Below, one piece after another: positions 1 through 10,790 of a stretch of DNA of 64,000 nt; positions within the stretch are counted from its first letter, which is position 1, and each line of letters opens with the position of its first letter. Both the position numbers and the translations under genes were made by a program. The DNA is taken from assembly GCA_965153455.1 (NCBI GenBank), contig OZ234499.1, forward strand, positions 1,736,001-1,800,000, read 5' to 3'. Origin of the DNA: Sphagnum compactum (taxonomy: Eukaryota > Bryophyta > Sphagnopsida > Sphagnales). Under the pieces are notes generated by a model. That model did no database searches. It had not been told where the DNA came from and saw only the letters and a program-made list of their open reading frames with translations.

Positions 1-2600
1 GAAAAACATTAATCTAGATATCAAAATGGACTTTGCCATATGATATGCTTGTTTAAACTTTATCCTATAGGCCTTGCAAATGAGATTTTTTGTAATTGGA
101 ATGAATGAATTATCAATGACAAAAATTTCTCAAAATTCAATATTTTCTTCACTTTAAGTTTAAAAACTATGAGATCACCTACATGAAACCCTACTCATAA
201 TATGCTTTTAAATAATACCAAGACCATGCCCCAATTTTCATAAAAGTTTCATAGAATTTTTAATTTTGAGTTTATATAATGGGGTAATTACATGGTATAG
301 CATAAACAAATTTCCCCAAAATTAAAATGTGTATTCCAATTGTAGGGTGCTTGCAAGTTAGGGTGCAAACAAGATACAATGAACAAATAAAGTTAATTGA
401 GATAACGATTGCATGTCCTTTTGCCCAAAAATAAATTTTCATACAAATGAAGTTTTGAACAAAATTTTGGCAAATTGTTAAAAAATTCCTTATAATTGTC
501 CTTATACATGACATGTTTTTTTATAATCATTTTGAATAAATATGAATTTCTGAAAGTGTGTAAATTCCTTGTAGATTTTGTGTTGCATCTTTAAAAATGA
601 TAACAATTTCAAATCATAACCAAAAACTCATTTTTTTATTTTTGGTTTTTGTTTTCTTAGTACAATAAGCTATAACTTGGTTTTAACACATCATGTACAT
701 TATACCCTGTTTATATGTGGTAAAGACTCTTGAATGTTCTAAATTTTGAATCAATTTTTGAATTTTTAAAGTTCTAGAATTTCACATTTTTTTAAGGTAT
801 GAATGTCTTTTTGAATGTGATTAATAGGTTTTTATTCTCTTAATTTGTTTTCAAAATGATTTTATTATTTGAGTCCTTTTGATAGTCCTTTGTAAAATGA
901 AACCTTTTAATATAGTAGGTGTTCACTTTCAAATATCCTAAATCAAAACCTAAACTTAAAATTTCATTGAATGGATTTTTGGTTTGAAGTTTTAAATTGA
1001 CATTTTTATAAATGAACAAGCAACAAATTGCCATGATGATCATGGTTTTAAATGGAAAAACATAAATGTTTTTCTAATTTTCATTGGTTTTGTTAGTGAT
1101 CCAAGACCTTTTGTGATTCGTTGGATTGTGATTACATTTTTTGGGCAAAAAAAACATTTCATAAATTGGTTAAATGTGAATTATGTAATGGAAATTGGAC
1201 AAATTTGATCGATTGAAAAAGCCACCCACTTGAGCACCTCTTTAACCCACATATTATGGGAAAAAAACCCAAGAAAAAATGATTAAATCAAACTATGAAC
1301 TTAATGAAAAAAGTCGTTAAATAATCCACAACTATTTTTGGTTAAGGCTTTTCTAACAAAATTTTCAAACCTAAGCTTGTTTTCTTTTAAAATATTATAT
1401 ATTGAATCCCTATAACATGTTTGGATCCTTGAATAAAATTGATAAACAAGTTTCTTTTTATATGGAAATGCAAGATGTAATAACTATCCATATGTAGTTA
1501 TTTCAATAGTTCATGCAACGTATTTGGATGCAAATATGTTCAAAGGAGCCAAAAACCATGTTGGATAATGGTAAAATTATAAACAATATTTTTTTCATAT
1601 GTTTTGTTTTGACATTTTAAAGTTATGATAATCATTCCATTTTATTTTATTTTGTTTTAAATGATTAACATGGGTGTTGAAGAATTCAAATTAAAAACTC
1701 ATTAATTTAATTTTGGGTTTTGGTTTTAATAAAGGACTCTTGAACATGAACAATAATCAATTTTGCAAAAGATTAGGGTAAATTTTTTAATTTTCATAAT
1801 AAATATTTGATGATAAAAAAATTTAGATGATCATGACCTACTACCCACATTCAAAAGATACACAATTTGAAAGTTATGAAATTTTAAAATTTTAAAAATT
1901 GAAAGTATGTTTCAAAATCAAAAAATTTTAAAAGTGTTTTACCACATCTAAATGGGGTGTAATATAATTGACATATAGAATAAATTTTTAGCTTATGATA
2001 GAAGAAAAATAAAATAGTTAGCATATTTTGATATGATATAAAGTTATGATAATGTTTTAAAATGAGACAACAAATTTGCACTTTTTTGAAAAATTTCTCA
2101 ACTACGACTAACACAAAACATATGATGTATTGGAGCAACTATATGTATTTTTAGTAACATGTTGCAAAAGATTTCATTCAAAAATTCTTTCATATGAAAA
2201 AATAAAAACAATTAAATTAAAAAAGGAGTCATCATTCTTTTATAAAGTAATCTTTTGACTCATTTGAACATATTTGCATCCAATCCTATATGTTTGGTGT
2301 ACATTTTTTATATAAATTTATTATGAAAATATTTATTTTCAAGTTGACAATTTATAATCATTTAAAAAGATGGCATATTGATGATTTTAGTAGATATTCA
2401 TTGCATCTTAATAGATTGCACCTTTATAAAAAATTGTAATGTGATGCAAAAAGTGATCCACCTTAATTCACATTGACCCAACAATTGAATTGTTCATATG
2501 TGCACCAATTTCAAAACATAATAAAAACTTAGGATGTTATCCAACTTTAATTGCATATCTTCAATACAAATGTTCTCCAAATATTTAGAAAACCACATAA
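1..2600. repeat. AT-rich decayed repeat block
   Basis: No gene is visible. The stretch at about 520-1070 is a diverged copy of 37730-38260 in the same orientation; both contain, in the same order, an AAAAATGAT-A-CAAT motif, a run like GTATAAGTTACAACTT, an AAAGACTC motif and a TTGCCATGAT motif. A further related piece lies at about 1600-1760, and an inverted one at about 1900-2090. The sequence TTTGAACATATTTGCATCCA near 2258-2278 is the reverse complement of bases near 1524-1545, so 1524-2278 forms a rough foldback. The type of element is not recognisable. Confidence 0.5.
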
Positions 2601-3470
2601 AAATTGTGTTGCATTGAAAACTAACAAATTGTTAATGGTTTTTTTGTCTATAGTGTACCATGCAAACACCCGATTCTCAATATTCATTAGCTTTTGCAGT
2701 GTAACCTAGTTTAAGAATATAAACTATCATGGTGCCTCCCTAGTCTTCAAGGGCTTTCCAATTAATATTTTTTTGTTGAAGGGGAAACCATTTCTTCACA
2801 AATTGACATGTTCCTAAAATTAGATTACCAAAATCTTTAATACTAAAATGCTTTTACATTACCATCATGCACAAATATAAAATGTTTGTTTTTCATGTTT
2901 AATTTCTCATAATTTAGATGACAATCATTTGTTTTTGGGTTATTATATATGAATCGTGCCAAAGACAAGGTCACAACCTTATGAGAATTTTTTCAAAAGG
3001 TAGATGTGAATGGTCAAACCCTAAACCCTAAACCAACTTTGATCCAACTTTGATCCACTAAAGAACAATAGAAATTCTAGAAAGTATAGAAAGTAAAGAA
3101 AGATCGAAAGCTTGTCCTAAAGAAAAAGTTTGTCCCAAAAAAATGATACCGTGCCTAGATCTCCCCTTTGGACCAAAACCAACAAAGACTAATAGAATGC
3201 TTCACAAGGCAATGCAACATTTAATTTGAATTTTTTCTTTTTGTTACAAATATTTTAAAATTCTAATTGTGATACTGTGTGGAAAAAACTGCCAATGTTG
3301 TCACCTTTGAGAGAATTGCCAATCTGAGAATTATCTTAGAATTATTGTTTTGAAAATCTGAAACCTGACTGGTTCTCTTAAGCCTAAAGATTAACAAAAT
3401 TCAAGGAATTAGGGTGATTCTCTAAAGTTCTGAGAAGAATTGGAACTGCCAGTCTTCAAAAAATGTGGTT
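2600..3470. other. no gene seen
   Basis: AT-rich non-genic sequence. A short plant telomere-like motif (two and a bit units of CCCTAAA) is at about 3018-3034. Nothing else is recognisable. Confidence 0.5.
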
Positions 3471-3474
3471 GTAC

Positions 3475-3889
3475 CAATGTTGGGCAGGTACCCATTTCAG
3501 CAGGTAATTAAGAACTAGTATTGGTTGGTTATTTCTTTTATAAATAACCATTGGGTAGGTTATTATTATTATTATTATTTTTGGGAGATCACACAGGTTA
3601 TCAAATAACCAGTTCAGATTTGTCAGTTAACCTGCCAATTATACATCGATCATAAGTTTTTTTTGAAAATTAAAATTAAAATATTATTTTAAAATAAATA
3701 AAATAGTACTGTTGTTGAAAGATTGATAACCCACCTGGATGATCATCAAAGTAGGTTATTAAAATTTGAAAGTTCAATACCAAGAAAATATCAATTTAAC
3801 CAATTATTTAAAAAAATCAATTACTGATTGGTCAATTATTAATAACTGGCTAGATAACTGGGTCAAAAATCAATAACCAGCCAACACTT
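3475..3889. repeat. MITE-like repeat, TGTTGGGCAG ends
   Basis: It starts with ATGTTGGGCAGG and ends with CCAGCCAACACT, short imperfect inverted ends. The interior is rich in GGTTATT and AATAACC and contains the order GATTGATAA, GATGATCATC, GGTTATTA, TTCAATA, AATAACCAGCC. The same order occurs at 29334-29655, so this is a dispersed family. The GTGTTGG ends resemble those of the hAT element at 61249-62938, so it may be a non-autonomous hAT relative. No convincing target duplication is seen at this copy. Confidence 0.5.
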
Positions 3890-4265
3890 CCAGTTAATAA
3901 ATATTGTATTTGAATTTGATCTAATTTTAAGAAGTTGGAGCAAGAACATGAACCTAGTTTTTTTTTTAAATTTCAAGAATTGGATCCAGAACTGGGTTGC
4001 TGAGTCTATTTAGGTTTGGAACCGAAACCAAATCTTTTGAAAATAATGCTTTTGAAAAAAGTGACTACAACCGGTTGTTAACTGGAGGTTAACCATAAGT
4101 TAACCTTCGGTTCCACTCTGGGTTAGTAACAATCAGACTGGAACTGGGTTTAATTTTCAAAACAGGAACTGAAACCCAAACCAGAATTTGTTTTGAAGAA
4201 TGGGACCTGGAACTGGGCCCTCCAGCAAAATGGAGGATGTGATATTTCTCACAATGTACCTCTAA

Positions 4266-4437
4266 GAGCATCTCCAGCGGTGCTCAGTATGTGACCCTGT
4301 GAAAATATTTTTCACATCCAAGTTTAGTTATGTACTCTTCTGCAACCCCACCCATAAAACTGAAACTGGAACAGCAAACCGGTGGGGTCTACTAATAGCA
4401 AACCACCTGGACCAATCATTATGATGGGCCAACTCTT
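4266..4437 (+). mobile_element. Left end of PIF/Harbinger-like MITE
   Basis: It starts with the 20-base terminal sequence GAGCATCTCCAGCGGTGCTC, preceded by TAA, and follows the left half of the complete MITE at 27292-27672 (TTCACATCCAAGTTTAGTTATGT, the ACCACCTGGACCAATCATTATGATGGGCCAA region). Similarity is lost at about 4437, so this copy is truncated, or it is the outer left end of a larger element whose right end is at 9661, where TAA also follows the terminal repeat. Confidence 0.7.
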
Positions 4438-4517
4438 CAAAAAAGTAAAGGAGTGATTCAACACCGGAAAATACTGAACACACTGTACTGTTGCACATTT
4501 TCTGTTAGTTCAGCTAC

Positions 4518-4705
4518 TAGCATCTCCACCGGTGCTCAATATGTCACTCACTCTAGATAATAAAATTAAATGTCTAAGTTTAGCTGTTTTTTTTTGGCAA
4601 CCCCACCAATAAAATTGTAATTGGAACTGCATACATGTGGGAACTACTAATAGCAAACCACCTGGACCAATCATTATGATCGAAGAATCAGAAATATTGA
4701 GCTGC
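4518..4705 (+). mobile_element. Second left half of the same MITE
   Basis: It opens with TAGCATCTCCACCGGTGCTC and follows the family left half up to ATTGAGCTGC. The bases TGAGCTGC at 4698-4705 recur at 9479-9486, where the right half of the family resumes. This suggests one MITE copy split by about 4.8 kb of inserted sequence. Confidence 0.65.
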
Positions 4706-4963
4706 AGTCAAGTCCAATTTATTGGCTTTTCCCATAGGGAAGAGACTACGCATCTGTGCAGGATTTGGACTTGGGGATAAAATTTTTACTCATTCATTGA
4801 CCAATGTGGAGATGACAAGTGTTCACAGAATGAAATTTTTTATATGAATGTAATTTTCCATGTTTGGGTGAATGTAACCCTAAGTACATTAGGTTTTCAG
4901 GTAGTTAAACGTTGTAGGTTTTGATAATCATCACAGAAGCTGAAAGGGTTCTCTTCTTCAACC

Positions 4964-5052
4964 AAGCTTGTCTCAACGCGGAAAAAGACTAGGGTTATCA
5001 CAAGGAGTCTCAACCCTACGTGGAATGAGAAGGTGTAGTTGACGCTTTCCAA
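4964..5052 (+). pseudogene. C2-domain gene fragment
   Basis: The + strand reads KLVSTRKKTRVITRSLNP then TWNEKV, a stop codon, then LTLS. The pattern KTRVI-x(3)-LNPxWNE followed by LTLS is the central strand region of a C2 domain, as in small plant C2 proteins and the C2 domain of ARF-GAPs. Only about 30 residues remain, with an in-frame TAG inside. It differs in sequence from the C2 piece at 8277-8421, so the two pieces probably come from different genes. Which C2 gene donated it cannot be told. Confidence 0.6.
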
Positions 5053-5760
5053 GTCTTTTTCCCCTCCTTCCCCCACATGAACATGGTTGGATGTCACGTT
5101 GCATGTACCTAATAGTTAGAGCTCATGGCTACCTTGTAGATGTTTGTCCCTTGGAATTTCACTAGGTGCATGCTAGGTCTTACTTATGGATTTCTATCTA
5201 CTTTGTGGTAGTAGTTGAACCTTGTGGGTTTATCATTCTGTTGCACTCATGAGCCATTATACAATTCCTTCTCTAAAAAATGCTAGTTTTTTTCTGTCAT
5301 CTTTTGTACTAACGCTCCAGGTAGTTTGCAAAAGATTATATAAGAGAATCTATTCCAAAATGTGTGGGGACTGAATTGATTTGCTAGCATAAAATCTATT
5401 GTCAATGTGATTTTTGTTATTTTCTACAACAAAAGTTCTACTTTGCAAGTGAAATTTGTCACTCACTTCAAGGAAGGTTTAGAAGTTGGACACCAAGTTC
5501 CTCTGGTAGTGGTGGTGGGGGAAATGATGGTATGCAATTGGTCCTTTAGTCTGGTGCAGGGTAAGTTACTATAGCTTTGTGATTGATGTTTCATCTTCTT
5601 TCAAAATTCATTGCTAGATGTTCCATTTTCAAATGTAGATGTCTTCTTTTTCTTAATCTTCAAGAAGCTTCTTAGAGCTTGTTTTGAATCTTGTCAAAAA
5701 AGGGATGTTCAAGAAAATGCCATCATGTTTTTTCTCTGCTCAATTTGTGTGTTTGTGCAG

Positions 5761-7788
5761 CTCCACCTTTGAAGCTAATTGATCTCCCTATGCTTGACTC
5801 ATAAGCATCTAATGAATCATTTGTAAGAAAACCTCATGTTTGTCTTTTTACTTGTTTAATGGTTCTTCAACATTGTTGTCACCCACATTTCTCTATTTAT
5901 CTATAGCAAACTTTATTTAGGCATGATGGATCCAATTGTTTTTTCACTATTCACATTTTTTTTCTTTCCTTATTGGTCATAGTGCAAAGCCTAGGGTAAT
6001 GCAATGCTTGCATTGTTTCATTTGCATCATCCATGGTTGTTGGGTGTGATTTTTTTCTAACCCATCTTGTAATGTTTGCAATATTCGGGTGCATAACTTT
6101 GCTAAAAACATTGATGCCATACTCCTTGTTGCAATAATAATAGCTTCACCCTATGAGTTTGCAACTTCTAAAGCTTTAAAGTTAGTTCTTGCCTTGGACA
6201 CTAATGATAAATGTGCCGCCCCCCTCCCCCAAGATTGAAACTTTACTGTTATCATGGATGGAACTTGGAAGCTGTAGTTTACACAACTAGAAACAGATCT
6301 TATTCTTGTTTTTGTTTGAGATTTCATTTGTGAAATTAGTGTGGCATGGTGTTTAATCTGGTAACTATTTGCAAATCTATAGAAAATGTCATGAATCTTG
6401 GTGTTAAGATTGTTGTAGTAAATGATTTGTTTCATGTTTTTGTGTGGGATTGATGGGGGATTCAAGAACAAGAACTATTGGAGTTATTAGTAAAGTGGAT
6501 CAAGTAGCTTCAAATCAGCATAGCCTAGATGTAGTTGAAGCCTTTTTTTTAGGCTAGGGTCTTTCTATAACCTTGGACATTCCATGCCTTGATTGGTTAA
6601 TTAGTGTCGGTTGTAATCGCACATGCAAGGTTTGTTAGCGTTGACAACTTGGAGGGTAGAGGTAGAAACCTTGAAGTCAATTCTATCCCGTGCATCACCA
6701 ATAAAGCTTGGAAGAGTGGCACTCGTCAAAATGTTCGTTGTTCAAATGCACAAAAGGCTAATACAACACCTTTCGAACCTTTTATTTAAGTAGTTTTTTT
6801 TGGTTTTCTCTACAATCATTTGTGCCACATCTTTGCTTTTTAGGTGTTGGGTTTGTGGGTATTGTCTTGGATAACATGCCAGAACTACTTTACCCTTGTG
6901 ATTTTGTGCAATTTAACTGAGACTAGTTTTGCATCACAGATGTTCACATAGAATTTTAAATGGTGAGTTTGACACAGGTTCAACATGTTTATTTTTTGTG
7001 ATGCTTCTTTGGACAGATTAGTGTAGAATACAATTTGCTAACTTGGGACGATACCCATTTTTGAAGAGAAAAGTAAAACTAATCCTTAGAGCACTTTCTC
7101 TTTCCAAACATAACAAGAAAGTAGTATTTCTTGAATTATTGGACACTCTAGTTTTTGAAGTGTGTTTTTTTGTGTCATAAAATATATTCACACAAAAGTT
7201 TCTAAATTGTTTTTGGGAAATGATATTCTTGCAAGTTGTTGCGATTGTAAATGATGCATTGGATGAATATTGTCTTGATTCCAAAAAGATGGTGATTGCT
7301 CTTGTTGACATGGAACGGTCTTTCATACCACCACAACACTTCATAAGGCTTGTGCAATGCAGGTGCACAATTATGGTTAGATTCAATTTCCTATTTTGCA
7401 AGCTTTCAATTGCTGTGCAACAAAGCTGATTAAGTTTTTTTTTTTCTCCCCCCCCCCCCCTTGAATTATGTCCCATCACTAGAGTTCAGATGCATCACTC
7501 AATGGGTGTTGTGAATTAAGATAGCACAATAGGTGAGACGTGATTTGTAGTACTCAACATGGTTCTTGGTTGATGTAAAAGAGAAAGCCTATTATAAATT
7601 TTCTCCAAGATGGAGAGATTTTGGCGAGAAGAGGAATTGAAGAGGACTGCAAAGAAGGCACAAGAGATGGAGCAATCCTTGTTGAACAAGGTGGGTGGGT
7701 TTCAATGTCACATGGATATTTCTTGAAGAAAAGCAAAAAAAATGACTGGGCTAAACGATGGTTTGTTCTCAATGAAAAAACCAACAAG
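5761..7788 (+). pseudogene. DRP2-type dynamin pseudogene (intron-retaining)
   Basis: Degenerate exons of a plant dynamin-related protein 2 GTPase, which acts in clathrin-coated vesicle scission, lie in the correct order. 5761-5822 encodes PPLKLIDLPMLDS (GTPase G3 region), preceded by AG and followed by GTAAGA, with one stop. 6104-6212 encodes NIDAILLVAIIIASPYEF and onward. 6459-6789 encodes DSRTRTIGVISKVDQVAS (G4 region), then, after a stop and a frameshift, a stretch containing FVSVDNLEG. 7230-7362 encodes the middle-domain end, with [17 protein letters not shown] and [11 protein letters not shown]. 7609-7788 encodes REEELKRTAKKAQEMEQSLL, then in another frame GYFLKKSKKNDWAKRW and FVLNEKTNK of the PH domain, ending at a GT donor. 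A weaker piece may lie at 5457-5560. Stops, frameshifts and missing exons make it non-functional. Retained introns point to DNA-level duplication, not retrotransposition. Confidence 0.85.
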
Positions 7789-8276
7789 GTAATTTCATGA
7801 TTACTTAGCACGATTTTGTTCACATAGTCTTTTGCTTTTTCTCTTTTCTTTTCATTTTCTGGGGCTCATTAAAATCAACGGAAGACAAATATCTATCACA
7901 CATTTTTGCTTGTATTAGACTTTGAAATCCACATGCACTTGTTTCAAGCAATGTTGGTAGTGGTGCATTTGAAATGAAATGCACCACTACTAACACAAGT
8001 GTATATAACATGTGTGAATCTATCAAAAAGACTGGAAACCACTTTGATGGAAAACATTTGTATTATTTGGTAGCCTTGTCACCCCCTAACCTTTTTCCTT
8101 AGCAATGTAATTAACTAGAAATGGTGAGTTCCCAACCAAACATTTTCTAATACAAGCTCTTGAGATTTTAGTTGAGATTTGACTTGTTATTGATGGAGCT
8201 TATGATATGAGTATGTATTGCAATGATGACTTACATTTGGGTGTGGTGTGTTGGGGTTGGCACACAATAGTTTGCA

Positions 8277-8421
8277 AGGATACAAGTGGGGCATGTGAAA
8301 GCAGAGACTAAGATTGTCTCACACAACCTTAACCCAAAGTGGCATCAGGTTTTTATGGTTGGAGAGGACAAAGTTCAAGGTAGAACCCTTGAATTGACAC
8401 TTTGGGATGCATTACATGCTT
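8277..8421 (+). pseudogene. C2-domain gene fragment (synaptotagmin-like)
   Basis: The + strand is open for about 48 residues and reads RIQVGHVKAETKIVSHNLNP, KWHQVFMVGEDKVQGRTLEL and TLWDA. This is one C2-domain module of the kind found in plant synaptotagmin or multi-C2 membrane proteins (TKxVS-x-NLNPxW-x-QVF followed by LELTxWDA). It keeps the reading frame but has no start and no further C2 module nearby. It follows the dynamin pseudogene on the same strand, but dynamins do not carry C2 domains, so it is a separate captured piece. Lower-quality protein-like sequence continues to about 8690 and is not assigned. Confidence 0.7.
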
Positions 8422-8729
8422 TTCCTTCTCCTACCTCCTTTTCACAATTCCCCACCTAACCTAAAGTTTGAAACCTTAAGTAGTGGCAATTAATAGTTCA
8501 ATTGTAAGCACTTAAAACAAGGGCACGAAAGAAAATCCTTTTTCTCTCAAAAGGAAAGTTCAATGTAAACATGGGAGGAAGCTATGGGAATCCAAGGATG
8601 AAAAGCTTTAGGTCCATGACTTGTTTGATGAACTTACCATACGAGATGAAAGTTTCTTTGCAAAGGCAAGGTTTGCACTAAAGCTCTTTTGTTATCGATG
8701 TGAGATGTAATTTAAAATTCCAAACATTT

Positions 8730-9300
8730 CATATAAAGATTTTAGTGTTCAGTTTTCTGTATTTAGAGATTTTAGTTCATAGTTTTCAGTATTCTGACAT
8801 TTCAGTTTTCAATTTCAGTATTTTCACATTTTAGTCTTTAATATTCAAACATTTCAATTTTTAGTTTTAGTATTCAGACATTTTAATTTTTAATTTTTAT
8901 TATTTAGACATTTTAGTTTTTAGTTTTCAGTATTCAAAAATTTCAATTTTCAGTTTTCAGTATTTAGACATTTCAGTTTTTAAAATTTCAGATTCCTTCT
9001 AGACATTTCACAAGAGATTTCAAATTTCAATTTTCAGTTTTCAACTTGCAATATTCACACATCCAAATTCAAATATTTCAGTTTTCAAAATTTCAAATTC
9101 CAAATGTTCACATAGAGATTTCAAATTTCAATTTTCAGTTTTTAGCTTTAAGTATTCACACATCCTAATTTAGACATTTTAGTTTTCAATTTTCAAATTC
9201 CAAACATTTCAGATACAAATTCCAGTTTTCAGCTTTCAATATTGATACATTGAAATTCAAACATTTCAGGTTTCAAAATTTTAGATTCCAAACATTCCAT
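8730..9300. repeat. Degenerate TTTCAGTTTTCAGTATTCA minisatellite
   Basis: About 570 bases are built from imperfect copies of short units such as GACATTTCAGTTTTCAGT and CAGTATTCAGACATTT, with unit lengths of roughly 20-30 bases and heavy point decay. The whole array lies inside the block bounded by the MITE ends at 4266 and 9661. Confidence 0.8.
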
Positions 9301-9469
9301 ATATTGTAGTACCTTGGAAAGTTTGGCACATGCCTCCCAAACAATTAATTAATTTTGAATATTCAAATTGAAAAAATAAAATACTCCTAAAGATTCTTTA
9401 TTTTCATTCCTAAGGAGTTGGTCTTTGGAATAAAATATTGATCATGGTCATATAACATTGGGCAGAGCC

Positions 9470-9661
9470 ATTACGCGATGAGCTGCTTATTACACTCAAT
9501 TTGGAGGTGCACAACTGTGTTGCGCCTTTTACCAGCCACCACAAGCTACACGAATTTGGTGCAAAAAAACCAATTTCTTGAGCTAAACCGGCACATTTTG
9601 ACTTTTTTCACAATAAATTTTATTGTCTGGAGTCACATACTGAGCACCAGTGGAGATGCTG
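9470..9661 (+). mobile_element. Right half of PIF/Harbinger-like MITE
   Basis: It follows the right half of the complete copies (TTATTACACTC, GCAGGTGCACA-like, a CAATTTCTTGAGC motif, GTCACATACTGAGCACC) and ends with the inverted terminal repeat GAGCACCAGTGGAGATGCTG, followed by TAA at 9662-9664. No left half is adjacent; the matching left halves are at 4266 and 4518. Confidence 0.75.
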
Positions 9662-10221
9662 TAAGGGGCCAGGATGGCATAGCAGGCACAACCTACATGC
9701 TGGGCACAACCAACCCTAAACCCTAAACTCAAAACCCATGCTGGGCAAGTGTCTAAACCCTAAAAAAAAATCAATGGTTTTCATGAAAGAATCGGCAAAG
9801 AACTTTTAAAAGTTTTTTGGGAAACATGTTTATATACCAAAATCAGTTATTTGAAAATCTTGAGAAGCAGCAGGTAATTGGATATAAACCTGGGTTGATA
9901 ACCGGAAGGTATCTGTCCCTCATTTTAAGAACCGCCCAATACTGGTTTTTCCCCCTGAAAGAAAGAATCTCCAAACCCTTTACCCTGCCAAAAAAGAAAA
10001 AACATGGATTGGAAATCCTTTATGCGGTTAGACCCTGCCTCAAAGGCCAAAAAACTACCATTTCATGAATTCCTTACAACAGTAATAATTGGAAACATCT
10101 CGGTGTCGGTTTCAGATTGCTTCCAGTTGGAATCTCTAACTTTGCACCCAGCACAACAAAGTATATGTAACTATGATTCATGGGTCAATAACACCCAGTG
10201 CCTCTTTTAAGAATTTTTGTT
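9662..10221. other. no gene seen
   Basis: Non-genic. Short telomere-like CCCTAAACCCTAAAC occurs near 9713-9728, and a single CCCTAAA follows. No coding family is recognised in the open frames of this stretch. Confidence 0.4.
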
Positions 10222-10500
10222 TGTAGCCAAAGTGGCTATCATCCATAGGAAAATGTAAAAAAAATGGTGATAACCTCTGGGAAGAATTAGTCAAATTTGG
10301 CTATATTATGAATCACAAATCTTTTATCATCCTTCTATATTTTGGCTACACACTAAAAAGTAAGTATATAAATCTGGCAATTTTTACTATTTCTTTTTCT
10401 CACACCTGGCAATTGAAAGAAATCCAAAATCACATGATTGTTGAATTTTGAATTTCTCTTTTTGACCAAATTTTGCCAATAAAAAAAAGGCTGATAAAGC
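10222..10500 (+). repeat. Dispersed GTAGCCAAAGTGGCTAT repeat
   Basis: It begins with GTAGCCAAAGTGGCTATCAT, followed by an AAATTTGGCTAT motif, CATCCTTCTATATTTTGGCTA and a CACACCTGGCAATTGAAAG stretch. The same ordered motifs recur at 26010-26285, 41553-42060 and 50870-51125, and as two inverted arms around 17078. Its class is unknown. Confidence 0.65.
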
Positions 10501-10554
10501 AGGCTTTTGCTTCCAGCTTTACACCCCAGACATACAACTGCAACTAACGGTCAA

Positions 10555-10790
10555 AATGAACCAACACCCACCAGCACACCATGTGGATGGTAAGTGGTCA
10601 GCAAACAGTTTTGTTAGGTTGGAGTTGCCTAGCTAACCATGGTAGTTAAGTAGAGTTCCTTTTTAACTACCTACCTACTTGCAACCTGTTAACCCAGTTG
10701 AGGTTAGTCCACAAGTGAGTCATAACAGGCACAGAGTGGATGGTGTGCTGGTGGGTGCAGGTTCACTCTGGTCACCTTCTCATGGGTCTG
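10555..10790. repeat. Dispersed GGTGTGCTGGTGGGT repeat
   Basis: It contains CCACCAGCACACCATGTGGATGG at its left and, inverted, GTGGATGGTGTGCTGGTGGG at its right, enclosing TACCTACC-rich sequence and a CTAACCATGGTAGTTA palindrome-like stretch. Related pieces are at 33780-34900 and 26380-26640. The opposed ends suggest a foldback or TIR element, but the termini are not sharp. Confidence 0.5.
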
